A DNA stretch of 64,000 nt from Caulobacter segnis (GCF_023935105.1 NZ_CP096040.1:1116001-1180000), one strand, 5' to 3'. Shown: positions 24,646 through 36,996, numbered from the stretch's first letter. Numbers and translations: made by a program. The notes: generated from the sequence alone by a model not told the origin.

Positions 24646-24687
24646 GGGGAACTCTGGATCGTCACTTACTGCCCCCAAATCCGATCT

Positions 24688-24801
24688 CCCCGGCGAAAGC
24701 CGGGGCCCAGATCGAACTCAGGAGCGCTTGCCGAACGGTCGAGGCTGTTGGCGAACCCGCCCCAACCGCTCAGGCTGAATCTGGGCCCCGGCTTTCGCCG
24801 G
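24688..24801. repeat. Family A palindromic intergenic element, copy A3
   Basis: 114 bp with CCCCGGCGAAAGCCGGGGCCCAG and GGGCCCCGGCTTTCGCCGG ends (last base pairs changed to CCGGTG). The middle is less like A1/A2. It lies 35 bp after the stop of the M28 peptidase gene and before the sdaA start. Confidence 0.85.
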
Positions 24802-24836
24802 TGAAACGGGGGAGGGGCCCCCTCCCCGAAGATGCG

Positions 24837-26492
<1,656 letters not shown>

Positions 26493-26560
26493 CCGAGGCC
26501 CTCTTTGGGGGGAAATCTTGGCGCGGACCCTAGCGAGGGTTTCGAAAGCTCGCCAGCGCT

Positions 26561-26677
26561 ACTTGCCCCCACCTGACCTGCTCCGCAGGTCGTCCGCCCC
26601 CAGGAGGGGGCGGAAGGTCCGTGGACACCCTTCTTCCCCCTGCGGAGGAGGAGCGCGAAGCGCGGAGGGGGCGAGTG
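26561..26677. repeat. Family C palindromic intergenic element, copy C3
   Basis: About 117 bp: ACTTGCCCCCACCTGACC, GGTCGTCCGCCCCC, TTCTTCCCCCTGCGGAGG, GCGCGGAGGGGGCGAG. Same orientation as C2. It ends one base from the DSD1-type stop codon (26678). Confidence 0.85.
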
Positions 26678-27868
26678 TCAGACGCTGACCCTTCGCCCGT
26701 CCACCGCCCAGCGCTCCAGCTTATCGCCGTCCCAGACATGCAGGGCGTCGTAGAGGTTGATGGTCGGATCGCAGTGGCCCGGCTGCAGCCAGACGAGGTC
26801 GCCGACCCGGGGCGCGTCGAGGGGGACTTCCCGCGCCGGATCGGCGTCGGCGGCGGCCACGGCCTTGTCGAAGCCCAGCGGGTCGCGGCCGGCGGCCTTC
26901 AGCACGTCGATAAGGGCGGGGTGGGCGATCATGCCGTGCTCGTCGCCCATCGGCCGCCACAGGGAGCCGGGCGCGGCGCCGGCGACCACGCGGGCCGGTG
27001 GGCCGTCCATCGACACGGCCTTGAAGCCGGCGTCGACGGTGACGTGGCTCTTGTGGTTGGCCGAGACGACGCTGGCGGCGATGAACAGGGCCGGCTCGAA
27101 CGCCCAGGCCTCGCCGTCCGGCGCGCCGCAGGCGTCGTACTCGACGTCCATCACCGCGTAGGAGCCGGCCTGCAGCTCGGTATAGACGCCCGAGGCCAGA
27201 TCGAAGGCGTGGGTGCCGGTGCCGCCGCCGGTGACGACGCCAGGCGGCAGGCCGGCGGCGGTCAGCTCGGCGACCAGGTTCTTCAGCGTGGCGAAGGCGG
27301 CCTCGTCGGCGGCCTTGCGCAGGTCCAGGTCGTCCATGTGCTGCAGGTGGCCGAGATAGGCCTGGATCCCGGCGAAGCGCAGGCTGGGCGCGGCGTCGGC
27401 GGCGCGGGCCAGTTTCAGGGCGTCCTTCGGATAGGCCCCGGCGCGGTGGGTGCCCAGGTCGAGGTCGACGACCAGGTCCAGGGTGACGCCGGCCGCCACG
27501 GCCGCGTCGGAGAGGCGGTCGATCTGGCCCTCGTCGTCGGCGACGACGCCGATCGTGGCGACCTTGGCCAGCTTCGCCAGCCGCGCCGGCCCCCAGGGCG
27601 GGACGGGGGCGGTGACCAGCACGTCGCGGATCCCGCCGGCGACATAGGCCTCGGCTTCGCCGACCGTCTGGCAGCACAGCCCCACGGCCCCGCGCTCGAC
27701 GATCAGCCGGCCCAGCGTCGAGCACTTGTGGGTCTTGCCATGAGCCCGCAGCCGCACCCCGGCGGCGTCGCACAGGACCTGCATGCGGGTGAGGTTGCGC
27801 TCGAGGGCGGCGCGGTCGACGACCAACAGCGGGGTCTGGGGGAGGGCGGTCGCGGGCGGCAGGTTCAT
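26678..27868 (-). CDS. DSD1-type PLP enzyme (D-threonine aldolase / D-serine dehydratase-like)
   Basis: A 396-residue fold-type III PLP enzyme. Alanine-racemase-like N-terminal barrel with the PLP lysine in RAHGKTHK near residue 47, and a C-terminal domain with the metal pair H and C in QPGHCDPTINLYD (about residue 360). The family includes D-threonine aldolase, D-serine dehydratase and 3-hydroxy-D-aspartate aldolase; this gene cannot be placed among them by eye. The ATG at 27868 follows GAGGAAGCCAA. It is in the cluster with sdaA and the threonine dehydratase. Its stop sits one base from repeat C3. Confidence 0.85.
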   Translation of the reverse strand: MNLPPATALPQTPLLVVDRAALERNLTRMQVLCDAAGVRLRAHGKTHKCSTLGRLIVERGAVGLCCQTVGEAEAYVAGGIRDVLVTAPVPPWGPARLAKLAKVATIGVVADDEGQIDRLSDAAVAAGVTLDLVVDLDLGTHRAGAYPKDALKLARAADAAPSLRFAGIQAYLGHLQHMDDLDLRKAADEAAFATLKNLVAELTAAGLPPGVVTGGGTGTHAFDLASGVYTELQAGSYAVMDVEYDACGAPDGEAWAFEPALFIAASVVSANHKSHVTVDAGFKAVSMDGPPARVVAGAAPGSLWRPMGDEHGMIAHPALIDVLKAAGRDPLGFDKAVAAADADPAREVPLDAPRVGDLVWLQPGHCDPTINLYDALHVWDGDKLERWAVDGRRVSV

Positions 27869-27895
27869 TTGGCTTCCTCTTCGCCGCGACCGTAG

Positions 27896-28026
27896 CGCCC
27901 CCTCCGTCACGCGGCTACGCCGCGCGCCACCTCCCCCGTTTCACGGGTGAGGAGGAAAGGCTCCCATCCTCCCCCGTCTGCGGGGGAGGTGGATCGGCGC
28001 GGATACGCGACGAGACGGAGGGGGCG
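27896..28026. repeat. Family B palindromic intergenic element, copy B3
   Basis: 131 bp with inverted ends CGCCCCCTCCGTC and GACGGAGGGGGCG. Inside are CACCTCCCCCGTTTCACGGG, TCCTCCCCCGTCTGCGGGGG and GGTGGATCGGCGCGGATACG. Very like B4 at 47722-47855. It ends one base from the dehydratase stop (28028). Confidence 0.9.
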
Positions 28027-28027
28027 T

Positions 28028-29005
28028 CTAGATCTCGCCCTTCAGCACGCTCGCGAACAACCCCGGATCGACATTGCCGCCCGACAGCACGATCGCCGCC
28101 GTCTTGCCCTTCAAGTCCACCTTGCCCGTCAGCGCCGCCGTCAGGGCCACGCAGCCGCCGGGCTCGACCACCAGCTTCAGCGTCCCGAACGCATAGCGCA
28201 TCGCCTCGGCGACCTCGGCGTCGGTCACCGCCACGACGCCGGACAGGTTCCGCTGATTGATCGGCCAGGTCAGTTCGCCGGGGATCGGGGTCAGGAGGGC
28301 GTCGCAGATCGAGCGGGCGTCCTTGTCGATGGTCTCGCGGCTTCCGCTCTCCAGCGAGCGGCGGGTCTCGTCGAAGCCGGCGGGCTCGGCGCCCCAGACC
28401 TCCGTGGACGGCGACAGCGCCTTCACCGCCGTCGAGGTTCCGGCGATCAGCCCGCCGCCGCCGACCGGCGACAGCACGCGGTCGAGTTCGACACCCAACG
28501 CGCGGGCCTGGGCGACGATTTCCAGGCCCAGCGTGCCCTGGCCGGCGATGATGTGCGGATCGTCATAGGACGGCACGACCGTGCAGCCGCGTTCGGCGGC
28601 GATCTGGTCGGCGATGGCGATGCGGTCCTCGGTGAAACGGTCGTAGAATCGGATCTCGGCGCCGAAGCCCTTCGTGCCCTCGACCTTCACGGCCGGCGAG
28701 TCCGACGGCATGACGATCAGGGCCGGGATTTCCAGCAACTGGGCCGCCAGCGCCACCCCCTGGGCGTGGTTGCCGGACGAGAAGGCCACGACGCCGCGCG
28801 ACTTCTCCGCGTCGGTCAGCTGGCTCAGGCGATTATAGGCGCCGCGGAACTTGAAGGCCCCGGCCCGCTGCAGGGTCTCGGGCTTGAGGAACACCCGTCC
28901 GCCTAGGCGTTCGTTCAGGGCGGGGCTCTCGATCAGCGGCGTCTCGACGGCCTGGCCCTTGAGGCGTTCGGCGGCGGCTTGGATGTCGGAAAGGGCGATA
29001 CTCAT
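28028..29005 (-). CDS. Threonine/serine dehydratase (fold-type II PLP)
   Basis: A 325-residue PLP enzyme without an ACT domain, so of the catabolic threonine dehydratase or serine racemase-like type. PLP lysine in AGAFKFRGAYN near residue 54, the phosphate-binding loop is GGGGLIAG near residue 175, and the substrate loop SSGNHAQG. It makes 2-oxobutyrate or pyruvate and ammonia. The ATG at 29005 was chosen; the upstream frame (to 29071) would include the divergent promoter. Together with sdaA and the DSD1-type enzyme it forms a hydroxy-amino-acid set, each gene followed by a repeat element. Confidence 0.9.
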   Translation of the reverse strand: MSIALSDIQAAAERLKGQAVETPLIESPALNERLGGRVFLKPETLQRAGAFKFRGAYNRLSQLTDAEKSRGVVAFSSGNHAQGVALAAQLLEIPALIVMPSDSPAVKVEGTKGFGAEIRFYDRFTEDRIAIADQIAAERGCTVVPSYDDPHIIAGQGTLGLEIVAQARALGVELDRVLSPVGGGGLIAGTSTAVKALSPSTEVWGAEPAGFDETRRSLESGSRETIDKDARSICDALLTPIPGELTWPINQRNLSGVVAVTDAEVAEAMRYAFGTLKLVVEPGGCVALTAALTGKVDLKGKTAAIVLSGGNVDPGLFASVLKGEI

Positions 29006-29046
29006 GGGCCGAAGGTCTAGCTCGCGATAAGCCTCACCGAAACCCT

Positions 29047-29076
29047 TTGCGACCCGCATCGTTCGATCCATATAGG
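29047..29076 (+). promoter_or_regulatory. Possible promoter of the PagL-like gene
   Basis: TTGCGA (29047-29052), 18-base spacer, TATAGG (29071-29076), 30 bp before the start codon. It is a weak match to the housekeeping consensus, offered as a guess. Confidence 0.3.
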
Positions 29077-29105
29077 GCCAGGGCTCAGCTGTTCAGGACG
29101 ACTCC

Positions 29106-29729
29106 ATGAAGACCGCCAAGTTCGCCGTCGCGGCGTCCCTTCTGTTGGGGAGCGCCGCGTTAGGGGTCGCCGCGCCCGCGGTGGCCGGGGAAGCCTTCGT
29201 CGGCGTCTACAAGCACGACGTGACCTTCATCGGCAAAGCCGTCGGCCTGGGGGCCGCGGGCCGCGAGGATGGCTACGACGTCCATCTGGGCTATCGCACC
29301 GACAAGCTGGAAAATCTGCGCTGGCTGGGCAAGCCGCAGGTCCACACGATGGTGTCGATCAACAGCGAGAACAAATCCAACTTCGTGGCCGCCGGCTTCG
29401 ATTGGAAGATCGATTTCGGCCAGCCGGGCGGCTTCTACCTGCGCCCCGGCATGGGCCTGGCCTATACGGACGGCAAGGCCAAGCTGCCGCCGGCCAACGC
29501 CCCGAACATCAGCGACGAGGAGCGGGCCCGCCGCACCTATCTCTACTATCACCGCATCGAATTCGGCTCGCACGTGCTGTTCGAGCCGGAGCTGGCCCTG
29601 GGCTACCAGGTCAGCGACAAGGTGTCGGTGGAACTCAGCTACACCCACCTGTCGAACGGCCAGATCTTCCACCAGGGCAAGAACCAGGGGCTTGACGACG
29701 CGGGGGTCCGGCTGGTTTACGCCTTCTGA
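29106..29729 (+). CDS. Lipid A 3-O-deacylase (PagL-like) outer-membrane protein
   Basis: A 207-residue exported beta-barrel protein. Signal peptide (MKTAKFAVAASLLLGSAALG, cleaved after VAG near residue 27), then alternating strands ending in a terminal Phe, typical of outer-membrane barrels. YTHLSNGQIFHQGKNQGLDD carries H181 and S183 of the PagL H-x-S-N catalytic motif and the conserved N-x-G. PagL removes the 3-O acyl chain of lipid A. The third catalytic residue (a Glu in known PagL) is not obvious here. It lies between the dehydratase (divergent) and purA. Confidence 0.82.
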   Translation: MKTAKFAVAASLLLGSAALGVAAPAVAGEAFVGVYKHDVTFIGKAVGLGAAGREDGYDVHLGYRTDKLENLRWLGKPQVHTMVSINSENKSNFVAAGFDWKIDFGQPGGFYLRPGMGLAYTDGKAKLPPANAPNISDEERARRTYLYYHRIEFGSHVLFEPELALGYQVSDKVSVELSYTHLSNGQIFHQGKNQGLDDAGVRLVYAF

Positions 29730-29843
29730 CTTCGCTCTTTCCTTTAAGAGCGCCGCCGCCCAAAACTGATTGAACGTCCGGGGTCGAGTCCTGTCGAAGG
29801 ACCCCGCGACGTCACCCGGCAGGCGACAAGGCATATCTCTACC

Positions 29844-31130
<1,287 letters not shown>

Positions 31131-31150
31131 CGAAGAACGGAGCTGGGGCC

Positions 31151-31951
31151 ATGCGCGGGATCTTCATCGTTCTGATCGCGCTGGTCCTGGCCTCTCCCGC
31201 CGTGGCCGGATCGTTCGACTGGCCCGGCGGGCGCAAGGCGGCGATCGTCCTGACCTATGACGACGCCCTGACCTCGCACCTCGACGTCGCCGCGCCGCAG
31301 CTGGAGGCGGCGGGGCTGCGCGGGACGTTCTTCCTCAACGGGACCTTCCCGGCGGCGGACATCCCGCGCTGGCGGCGACTGGCCGAGCGCGGGCACGAGC
31401 TGGGCAACCACTCGATGTTCCACCCGTGCCCGCAAGCATCCTTCGCCATGGACCCGCAGTTCAATTCCGAGCGCTACACGGTTCCTGGCATGCTGCGCGA
31501 GATCGGGGCGATGAACACCCTGCTGACCGCGATCGACGGCCGGACCGAGCGGACCTATTCGGTCCCGTGCAGCGTCAGCCTGGCCGGCGGCGTCGACTAT
31601 ACCGACGCGTTGCGGGCGTCCGGGACGATCCGCTACGTCCGCACCGGCGTGCCCAGCGGCGGGGTGATCAGCGACCCGGCGATGCTGGACCCCTTCCGCG
31701 TCCCCAGCCGCTCGTTTCCCGAGACCGCCACGGCCGACGATCTGATCGCCTATGTGCAGGACGTGCGGCGTGCGGGCGGGCTGGGCGTCTTCATGTTTCA
31801 CGGCGTGGGCGGCGACTACCTCACGGTCTCGTCCGAAGCCCATCAGGGCCTGTTGCGCTATCTGAAGGCGCACGCGGACGAGATCTGGGTCGCGCCTTTC
31901 CAGGACGTGATGCGGCGCGCCACCGCGAGCGGCGCGCCGCCGCGCCCCTGA
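31151..31951 (+). CDS. Polysaccharide deacetylase (NodB domain), exported
   Basis: A 266-residue carbohydrate esterase family 4-like protein. Signal peptide MRGIFIVLIALVLASPAVAG. The NodB domain shows the metal motifs TYDDAL (Asp-Asp) near residue 36 and HSMFHP (His-x3-His) near 93-98, FFLNGTFP, and the C-terminal His in FMFHGVGGDY. It would deacetylate an N-acetylated sugar polymer, such as peptidoglycan or a surface polysaccharide, in the periplasm. It follows purA by 20 bp with GAACGGAGC before its start and probably shares its transcript, although the roles are not obviously linked. Confidence 0.9.
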   Translation: MRGIFIVLIALVLASPAVAGSFDWPGGRKAAIVLTYDDALTSHLDVAAPQLEAAGLRGTFFLNGTFPAADIPRWRRLAERGHELGNHSMFHPCPQASFAMDPQFNSERYTVPGMLREIGAMNTLLTAIDGRTERTYSVPCSVSLAGGVDYTDALRASGTIRYVRTGVPSGGVISDPAMLDPFRVPSRSFPETATADDLIAYVQDVRRAGGLGVFMFHGVGGDYLTVSSEAHQGLLRYLKAHADEIWVAPFQDVMRRATASGAPPRP

Positions 31952-32049
31952 CCTTACCCGTTTCCGGTTTCGCGGATCGATCGCGCGCGATCCGGTTAGC
32001 GTTTGTTAGCCTCGACCCCCTAAGACGGCTTGTTCACACAGGGGTTCCC

Positions 32050-33195
32050 GTGTCCGCACACGCGCGCCGTCGCAAGATCAAGCCGATCAACCAGGCCGAC
32101 CGCGTCACGCGGAGCCTGCGCGCGCTCGAGCATACGGCCTCGACCAGCCGGGTGCTGAACCTGCTGGCCATCGAGGCCGAGAGCGGCCACCGGCCGGAAT
32201 ACGGCGAGCAGCCGCTGTTCCAGAACAAGATCCTGAACACGGCGCTGATCATCAAGCACCGCCTGCGCAACGACGACCTCTACCTGTTCGACGAGGCCCG
32301 CCAGACGGCGACCAAGGTCATCATCCCCTTCGACCGCAACGACCTGAAGTATGGCGGCCAGTCGGTGTTCGTGGGCCAGCGCGGCTGGCAGCAGATGCTG
32401 ATCGAGGCCTGCAACGCCTCGGGCAATCTGAGCCGCGACCTGGAGACCCTGGAAGCGATCGACACCTTGCCGTCGCTGGACCCGTTCCTGCTGCGCGAGC
32501 ACCTGCGCCGCCACCGGATCGCGGTGGCCGGCTGCTACTTCACCCTGTCGCCCGCCGACTACGAGGCCATGCAGGGCTTCGTCGGCATGGAGATCGCGCA
32601 TCTCATCGAGTTGGCCTATCGCGACGCGGGCGGCCTGCGCCGGATCCACTCGGCGCGGCTGGTCGAGGCGCTGCTGGCGGCCGATGTCGACGAGCGGCTG
32701 GAGCCGCTGCGCAACACCCTGGTCATGGAGGGGCGCAGCTTCCGCGAGGGCGTCTTCAGCTGGAAGGGCTTCCTCTATTACAAGTGGATGCTGACCAAGC
32801 TGTGGCCCATGCTGACCGACGTCGGCGCCGAGATCAGCGCCATCACGGTCACCGGCCAGCGCGACGCCGAGGCCGACCAGTATCTGGACGGGGTCCGCAA
32901 GCGCCTGCAGGGCGGGGTGATGGTCGAGCGGGCCGCCATCCTGCGCACGCTGAAGGTCTATGACGACGCGTTCGAGAGCCTGACCAGCAACGGCCGGCCT
33001 CAGCAGTTCCGCGACTTCCTGTTGCGCGCCCCCGAGCTGTTCCTGAGCCTGGGCGAGCGGGTCGGGGTGATCTCGCACATCTCCAGCTTCTGGCGCTATC
33101 GCTTCCCCAAGGGCCAGGCGACCTCGGTCCATGTCGACGAGGCGATCGACATCTTCATGGATTTCGAGGCCAATCTGTCGCCGCCGAATACCTGA
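32050..33195 (+). CDS. Conserved hypothetical protein
   Basis: A 381-residue cytoplasmic protein I do not recognise. It has no signal peptide or membrane helix, is rich in Leu, Arg and Glu and looks mostly helical. The basic start is SAHARRRKIKPINQADR. The C-terminal third (residues 290-375) has YLDGVRKRLQGGVMVERAA and LFLSLGERVGVISHISSFWR. The start is GTG 32050, before which AGGGGTTCCC may serve as ribosome binding site. The next gene, 98 bp on, is a degenerate receiver protein; the pairing may be functional but this is only a guess from position. Confidence 0.7.
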   Translation: MSAHARRRKIKPINQADRVTRSLRALEHTASTSRVLNLLAIEAESGHRPEYGEQPLFQNKILNTALIIKHRLRNDDLYLFDEARQTATKVIIPFDRNDLKYGGQSVFVGQRGWQQMLIEACNASGNLSRDLETLEAIDTLPSLDPFLLREHLRRHRIAVAGCYFTLSPADYEAMQGFVGMEIAHLIELAYRDAGGLRRIHSARLVEALLAADVDERLEPLRNTLVMEGRSFREGVFSWKGFLYYKWMLTKLWPMLTDVGAEISAITVTGQRDAEADQYLDGVRKRLQGGVMVERAAILRTLKVYDDAFESLTSNGRPQQFRDFLLRAPELFLSLGERVGVISHISSFWRYRFPKGQATSVHVDEAIDIFMDFEANLSPPNT

Positions 33196-33293
33196 AACCG
33201 GGACAATCCGCCGCGAGGGCGACCTCGATCATCAAGCTGATTTTTACGTTCTGAGCCTAGTGATCGGGTTCAGTTTCGAGGAGCCGCGAGTCC

Positions 33294-34088
33294 GTGTTCG
33301 ACGGGAACGCCCGTACAATCCAGCGTGTCGCCGCCAAGACGCGGCGGGTGATGGTCGTCGATCCGAACCCCGCGACCGCGCGTCTGCTGGCTGAACACCT
33401 GCGCCCGCTGGGCGGCGTGCAGATCTTCGCCGCCGCGACGGCGGAGAAGGGCTACGCCATGGCTCGGGCGGTCGAGCCGCAGCTGATCTTCGTCGAGCAC
33501 GCCCAGAACGGCGTCGACGGCCTGGCTTTCACCCGCAAGATCCGTCGCAGCGACCTGACGTGCCGCGAGGCCCCGGTGATCATGTGCACGGCCGACGCCA
33601 CCGCCGAGACGATCTACGGCGCCCGCGACGCCGGTGTTCATGAATTCATGCGCAAGCCCTTCAACCTGAAGGACCTGGAACGCCGCCTCGAGGCGGTGAC
33701 CCTGAAGCCGCGCGGCTGGGTCGAGGCCGTGGGCTATGTCGGTCCCGACCGCCGGCGCTTCAACTCGGCCGACTACAAGGGGCCGCGCAAGCGCGAGGCC
33801 GACCAGGCCGGCACGCCCGCCGCGCGCCTCTCCCAGGCCCTGCGCATCGTCAAGTCGGCCGCCCAGGCCCTGGACAGCGATCCGGCCCAGGCCCGCCGCG
33901 CCCTGGCGGCCCAGGCGGTCGAGCTCCGGCGCGTCGGCGAGGCCATCAAGGACGCCCGCCTGATCCAGGCGGCCGCGGCGCTGGAATCCTGCACGGGCGG
34001 TCAGGCCGGCGGCCGCGCCGAACTGGTCAAGCGCATCGACGCTCTGATGGGCTTCATGAGTCCCGAGGACACGGGCCGGGCGGCCTGA
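33294..34088 (+). CDS. Receiver-domain protein with Glu in place of the phosphoacceptor Asp
   Basis: A 264-residue protein with an N-terminal CheY-like receiver (residues 17-135) and a helical C-terminal part. The fold landmarks remain: VMVVDPNP (strand 1, D23 but the second acidic residue is Pro), T99 and K121-P122. The phosphoacceptor site reads LIFVEHAQNGVDG, with E68 where Asp is expected. It can therefore hardly be phosphorylated in the normal way; Glu might mimic the active form. The C-terminal part (residues 168-255, RLSQALRIVKSAAQALD) is helical, without a recognised output domain. GTG 33294 follows GAGGAG. Confidence 0.8.
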   Translation: MFDGNARTIQRVAAKTRRVMVVDPNPATARLLAEHLRPLGGVQIFAAATAEKGYAMARAVEPQLIFVEHAQNGVDGLAFTRKIRRSDLTCREAPVIMCTADATAETIYGARDAGVHEFMRKPFNLKDLERRLEAVTLKPRGWVEAVGYVGPDRRRFNSADYKGPRKREADQAGTPAARLSQALRIVKSAAQALDSDPAQARRALAAQAVELRRVGEAIKDARLIQAAAALESCTGGQAGGRAELVKRIDALMGFMSPEDTGRAA

Positions 34089-34326
34089 GGGCGGGGCGTT
34101 CGAACAGCGGTCGTCGGCCGCGTTTACCCAGAAAAAGCCGCTTTTGGATGGCGTAAGCTGATCTCGCCGTCGGAAGAGCCGCAATAGAGCGCGGGCCTTC
34201 ACGAACCGGTCGCGAAAGCTACACGACACTGTCTTCCAGCTGTCGTCGATCAGCCATGTCCGACGTCTAACAGCCTCCCCATAGAACTGGAATCGCGCGC
34301 AGCCGCGATCGGGTCAGGGGAAATTC

Positions 34327-36996
34327 ATGATCATGCGTACCCAGACGGCGCTGCTGCGCCGCGCCAGCGCGTTCGCGCTCGTCATCGCCGCGGCCACCAT
34401 GGGCGTCGCCCACGCCGAGGACGACAACGCGGTCACCGACGTCGTCGTCACGGCCCGCCGTCCGCTGGCCGAAAGCCAGGCCGTGGCCCTGCAGATCCAG
34501 AAGAATTCCGACTCGCTGGTCAGCGTGCTGTCGGCCGACGCCGTCGGCGCCTTGCCCGACCAGAACATCGCCTTCGCCGTCGGCCGCCTGCCGGGCGTGG
34601 GCGTCGAGCGCGACCAGGGTCAGGCCCGCTACATCAACCTGCGCGGCGCGCCGGTCTACTGGACGACCCTGTCGTTCGACGGCCTCAGCGTGGTTAGCCC
34701 GGAAGGCCGCTCCAGCCGCTTCGACAACATCCCGTCGGCCATCGCCAGCCTGATCACGGTCGAGAAGGCCATCGTGCCGTCGATGCCGGGCGACACCGTC
34801 GCGGGCAATGTCGACATCCGCACCCGCCGCGCCTTCGACTACAACGGCCAGAAGATCAGCGGCAAGCTGGGTATGGGCCGGGTTAAGCTGGGCGGCGGCG
34901 ACGAGATCGACAGCAACCTCGTCTATTCGAACGTCTTTGGCGACAAGCTGGGGATCGTGGCCCAAGCCTCGTACTATTCGCGCGAGATGGCGACCGACAA
35001 CTGGGAGACGGATCCGTACCTCTCCAACACCGTCGATCCCAGCAAGCACTTCGCCCGCGAGCACGAGAACAAGCACTATCGCCTGACTCGCGAGAACATG
35101 TCGGCTTCGATCCGGCTGGACTACAAGTTCGACGATAACAACTCGATCTTCGCCAGCACGATCAACACCTATTATCACGACGACGAGCTGCGCGATAACT
35201 TCATCTTCCGCCTGGACCAGGGCACGGACGCGGCCGGCGCCAGCTACACCAGCGCCGCCTATATCAACGGGAACAACCCGACCTTCGGCACGGTCTACGG
35301 GGCGCGGATCAACGGCCGCATCGACTATCGCGACACCAAGGAAGCGATGTCGACCAACACCGTGGGCGGCGAGCACAGGTGGAACAAGCTCAGCGCCTCG
35401 TGGCGCCTGAACTACACCTACACCCAGGACGGCCGCGACACGCCGGTGACCATGGCCTTCCAGAGCCCGTCCAGCTTCCTGCTGCGTCCGACCGTCGAAT
35501 ACGACTTCCGCAACGGCGACGTGAACACCGTGAAGCTGTTCTCGACCGGCGGCGTGACGGGGGCCCGCGTGAAGGGCGCCCAGATCACCAACATCGAGGA
35601 CTTCCAGTTCCCGCTGACCAGCGCCGGCAACCTCAAGGGCGGCGACTACACCAACGCCTACACCGCCAAGGCCGACTTCGACTACGAGGGCGAGCTGGCC
35701 GGTCACGAGACCAAGTTCGAGTTCGGCGGCCTGTGGACCGACCGCACCAAGAAGTCGCGCGAGAGCAGCTTCACCCGCAACTATTCGGGTTCGGGCGTGC
35801 CGACCTGGGCGCAGTTCGCCAGCAACATCGGTTATCTGGGCAGCCAGAACCTGAACTACACCTTCCGCTATACCAACAAGGAAACCACCGAGGCGTTCGT
35901 CGACGGCCTGGTCCGCGACGGCACGGCGATCAAGAACGACACCACCGCCAACTATTGGCGCGTGGGCGAGACGATCACCGCCGGCTACGCCATGGCCACG
36001 ACCCGCTTCGACTGGGGCAATATCGTCTACGGCGCTCGCGTCGAGCACATCGAGAACGAGGGGCAGGCCTATGTCGGCTCGCGCCTGGTCAAGGTGAAGA
36101 GCGACGATACGCTGTACTATCCCAGCGCCCACCTGAACTGGAACCTGCGCGAAGACCTGAAGCTGCGCGTCGGCGTCACGACCTCGGCCTCGCGCGCCGA
36201 CTTCGACGACCTGCGTCCGAACTATACCTACAGCGACTCCAACCAGACGGTGTCGGGCGGCAATCCCTATGCCAAGCCCGAGCGCCAGGTCGGCCTGGAC
36301 ACCTATCTGGAATGGTACGCCGGCCGCGAGACCTTCGTGTCGGCGGGCTTCTTCTACAAGGACCTGAAGGACGTCCTGGTCCAGACCTCGCGCACGTTCG
36401 GCGAGACCACGCTGAACAGCGGCGGCGTTGACCGGTCGGGCTATGCCTACACGGGTATCGACAACGCCGGCGAAGGCCACTTGCAGGGCTTCGAGGCGTT
36501 CTTCAGCGGCACGGCCGAGACCTTCGTCCAGTCGCATGGCCTGCCGTCGTGGCTGGGCGGCTTCGGCACGCGCCTGTCGGGCACCTGGACCTCGTCCAAG
36601 GTCACCCTGCCGTCGGTCGGCGGCGTGCCGGCTCGCACCATCTCGCTGCTGGGCACCTCGGACGCCGTCTACAACGTCCAGGCCATCTACGAGAAGTACG
36701 GCCTGACCCTGCGTCTGGCCTACCAGTACCGCACGCCGTGGGGCCAGTCGGTGGGCGCGTACCGCACCATCAACGGTGGGACCTACGCCACCGACAACGG
36801 CGACATCTTCTGGGACAGCGACGAGGAGATGGACTTCTCGGCCCGCTATCAGGTCAACAAGAACGTCGAGGTGTTCTTCGACGCCAGCAACCTGACCAAC
36901 CAGGGCGCGCGCCGCTACGGCGACCAGTCGCGCTATCCGATCGAGTTCGAACGGTTCGGCCGCCGCTATGTCGGCGGGGTGCGCTTCAACTTCTAG
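34327..36996 (+). CDS. TonB-dependent outer-membrane receptor
   Basis: An 889-residue receptor. Signal peptide to about residue 30 (AAATMGVAHA), TonB-box-like stretch TDVVVTARRP at about 36-45, plug domain to about 175 (GALPDQNIAFAVGRLPGV and NVDIRTRRAFDY), then a 22-strand barrel ending GRRYVGGVRFNF with the C-terminal Phe. This FEMSA-type/TonB-dependent group in Caulobacter takes up sugars or other large nutrients; the ligand is unknown. No FecI/FecR genes or transporter nearby. GTCAGGGGAAATTC precedes ATG 34327. The 238-bp gap upstream holds AAAAGCCGCTTTT, a 13-bp palindrome of possible regulatory use. Confidence 0.93.
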   Translation: MIMRTQTALLRRASAFALVIAAATMGVAHAEDDNAVTDVVVTARRPLAESQAVALQIQKNSDSLVSVLSADAVGALPDQNIAFAVGRLPGVGVERDQGQARYINLRGAPVYWTTLSFDGLSVVSPEGRSSRFDNIPSAIASLITVEKAIVPSMPGDTVAGNVDIRTRRAFDYNGQKISGKLGMGRVKLGGGDEIDSNLVYSNVFGDKLGIVAQASYYSREMATDNWETDPYLSNTVDPSKHFAREHENKHYRLTRENMSASIRLDYKFDDNNSIFASTINTYYHDDELRDNFIFRLDQGTDAAGASYTSAAYINGNNPTFGTVYGARINGRIDYRDTKEAMSTNTVGGEHRWNKLSASWRLNYTYTQDGRDTPVTMAFQSPSSFLLRPTVEYDFRNGDVNTVKLFSTGGVTGARVKGAQITNIEDFQFPLTSAGNLKGGDYTNAYTAKADFDYEGELAGHETKFEFGGLWTDRTKKSRESSFTRNYSGSGVPTWAQFASNIGYLGSQNLNYTFRYTNKETTEAFVDGLVRDGTAIKNDTTANYWRVGETITAGYAMATTRFDWGNIVYGARVEHIENEGQAYVGSRLVKVKSDDTLYYPSAHLNWNLREDLKLRVGVTTSASRADFDDLRPNYTYSDSNQTVSGGNPYAKPERQVGLDTYLEWYAGRETFVSAGFFYKDLKDVLVQTSRTFGETTLNSGGVDRSGYAYTGIDNAGEGHLQGFEAFFSGTAETFVQSHGLPSWLGGFGTRLSGTWTSSKVTLPSVGGVPARTISLLGTSDAVYNVQAIYEKYGLTLRLAYQYRTPWGQSVGAYRTINGGTYATDNGDIFWDSDEEMDFSARYQVNKNVEVFFDASNLTNQGARRYGDQSRYPIEFERFGRRYVGGVRFNF

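Noticed and set aside
34267..36537. Long antisense frame over the TonB receptor gene
   Set aside because: Same pattern of low-complexity V/G/D-rich residues; the receptor on the other strand has a full signal peptide, plug and barrel end.
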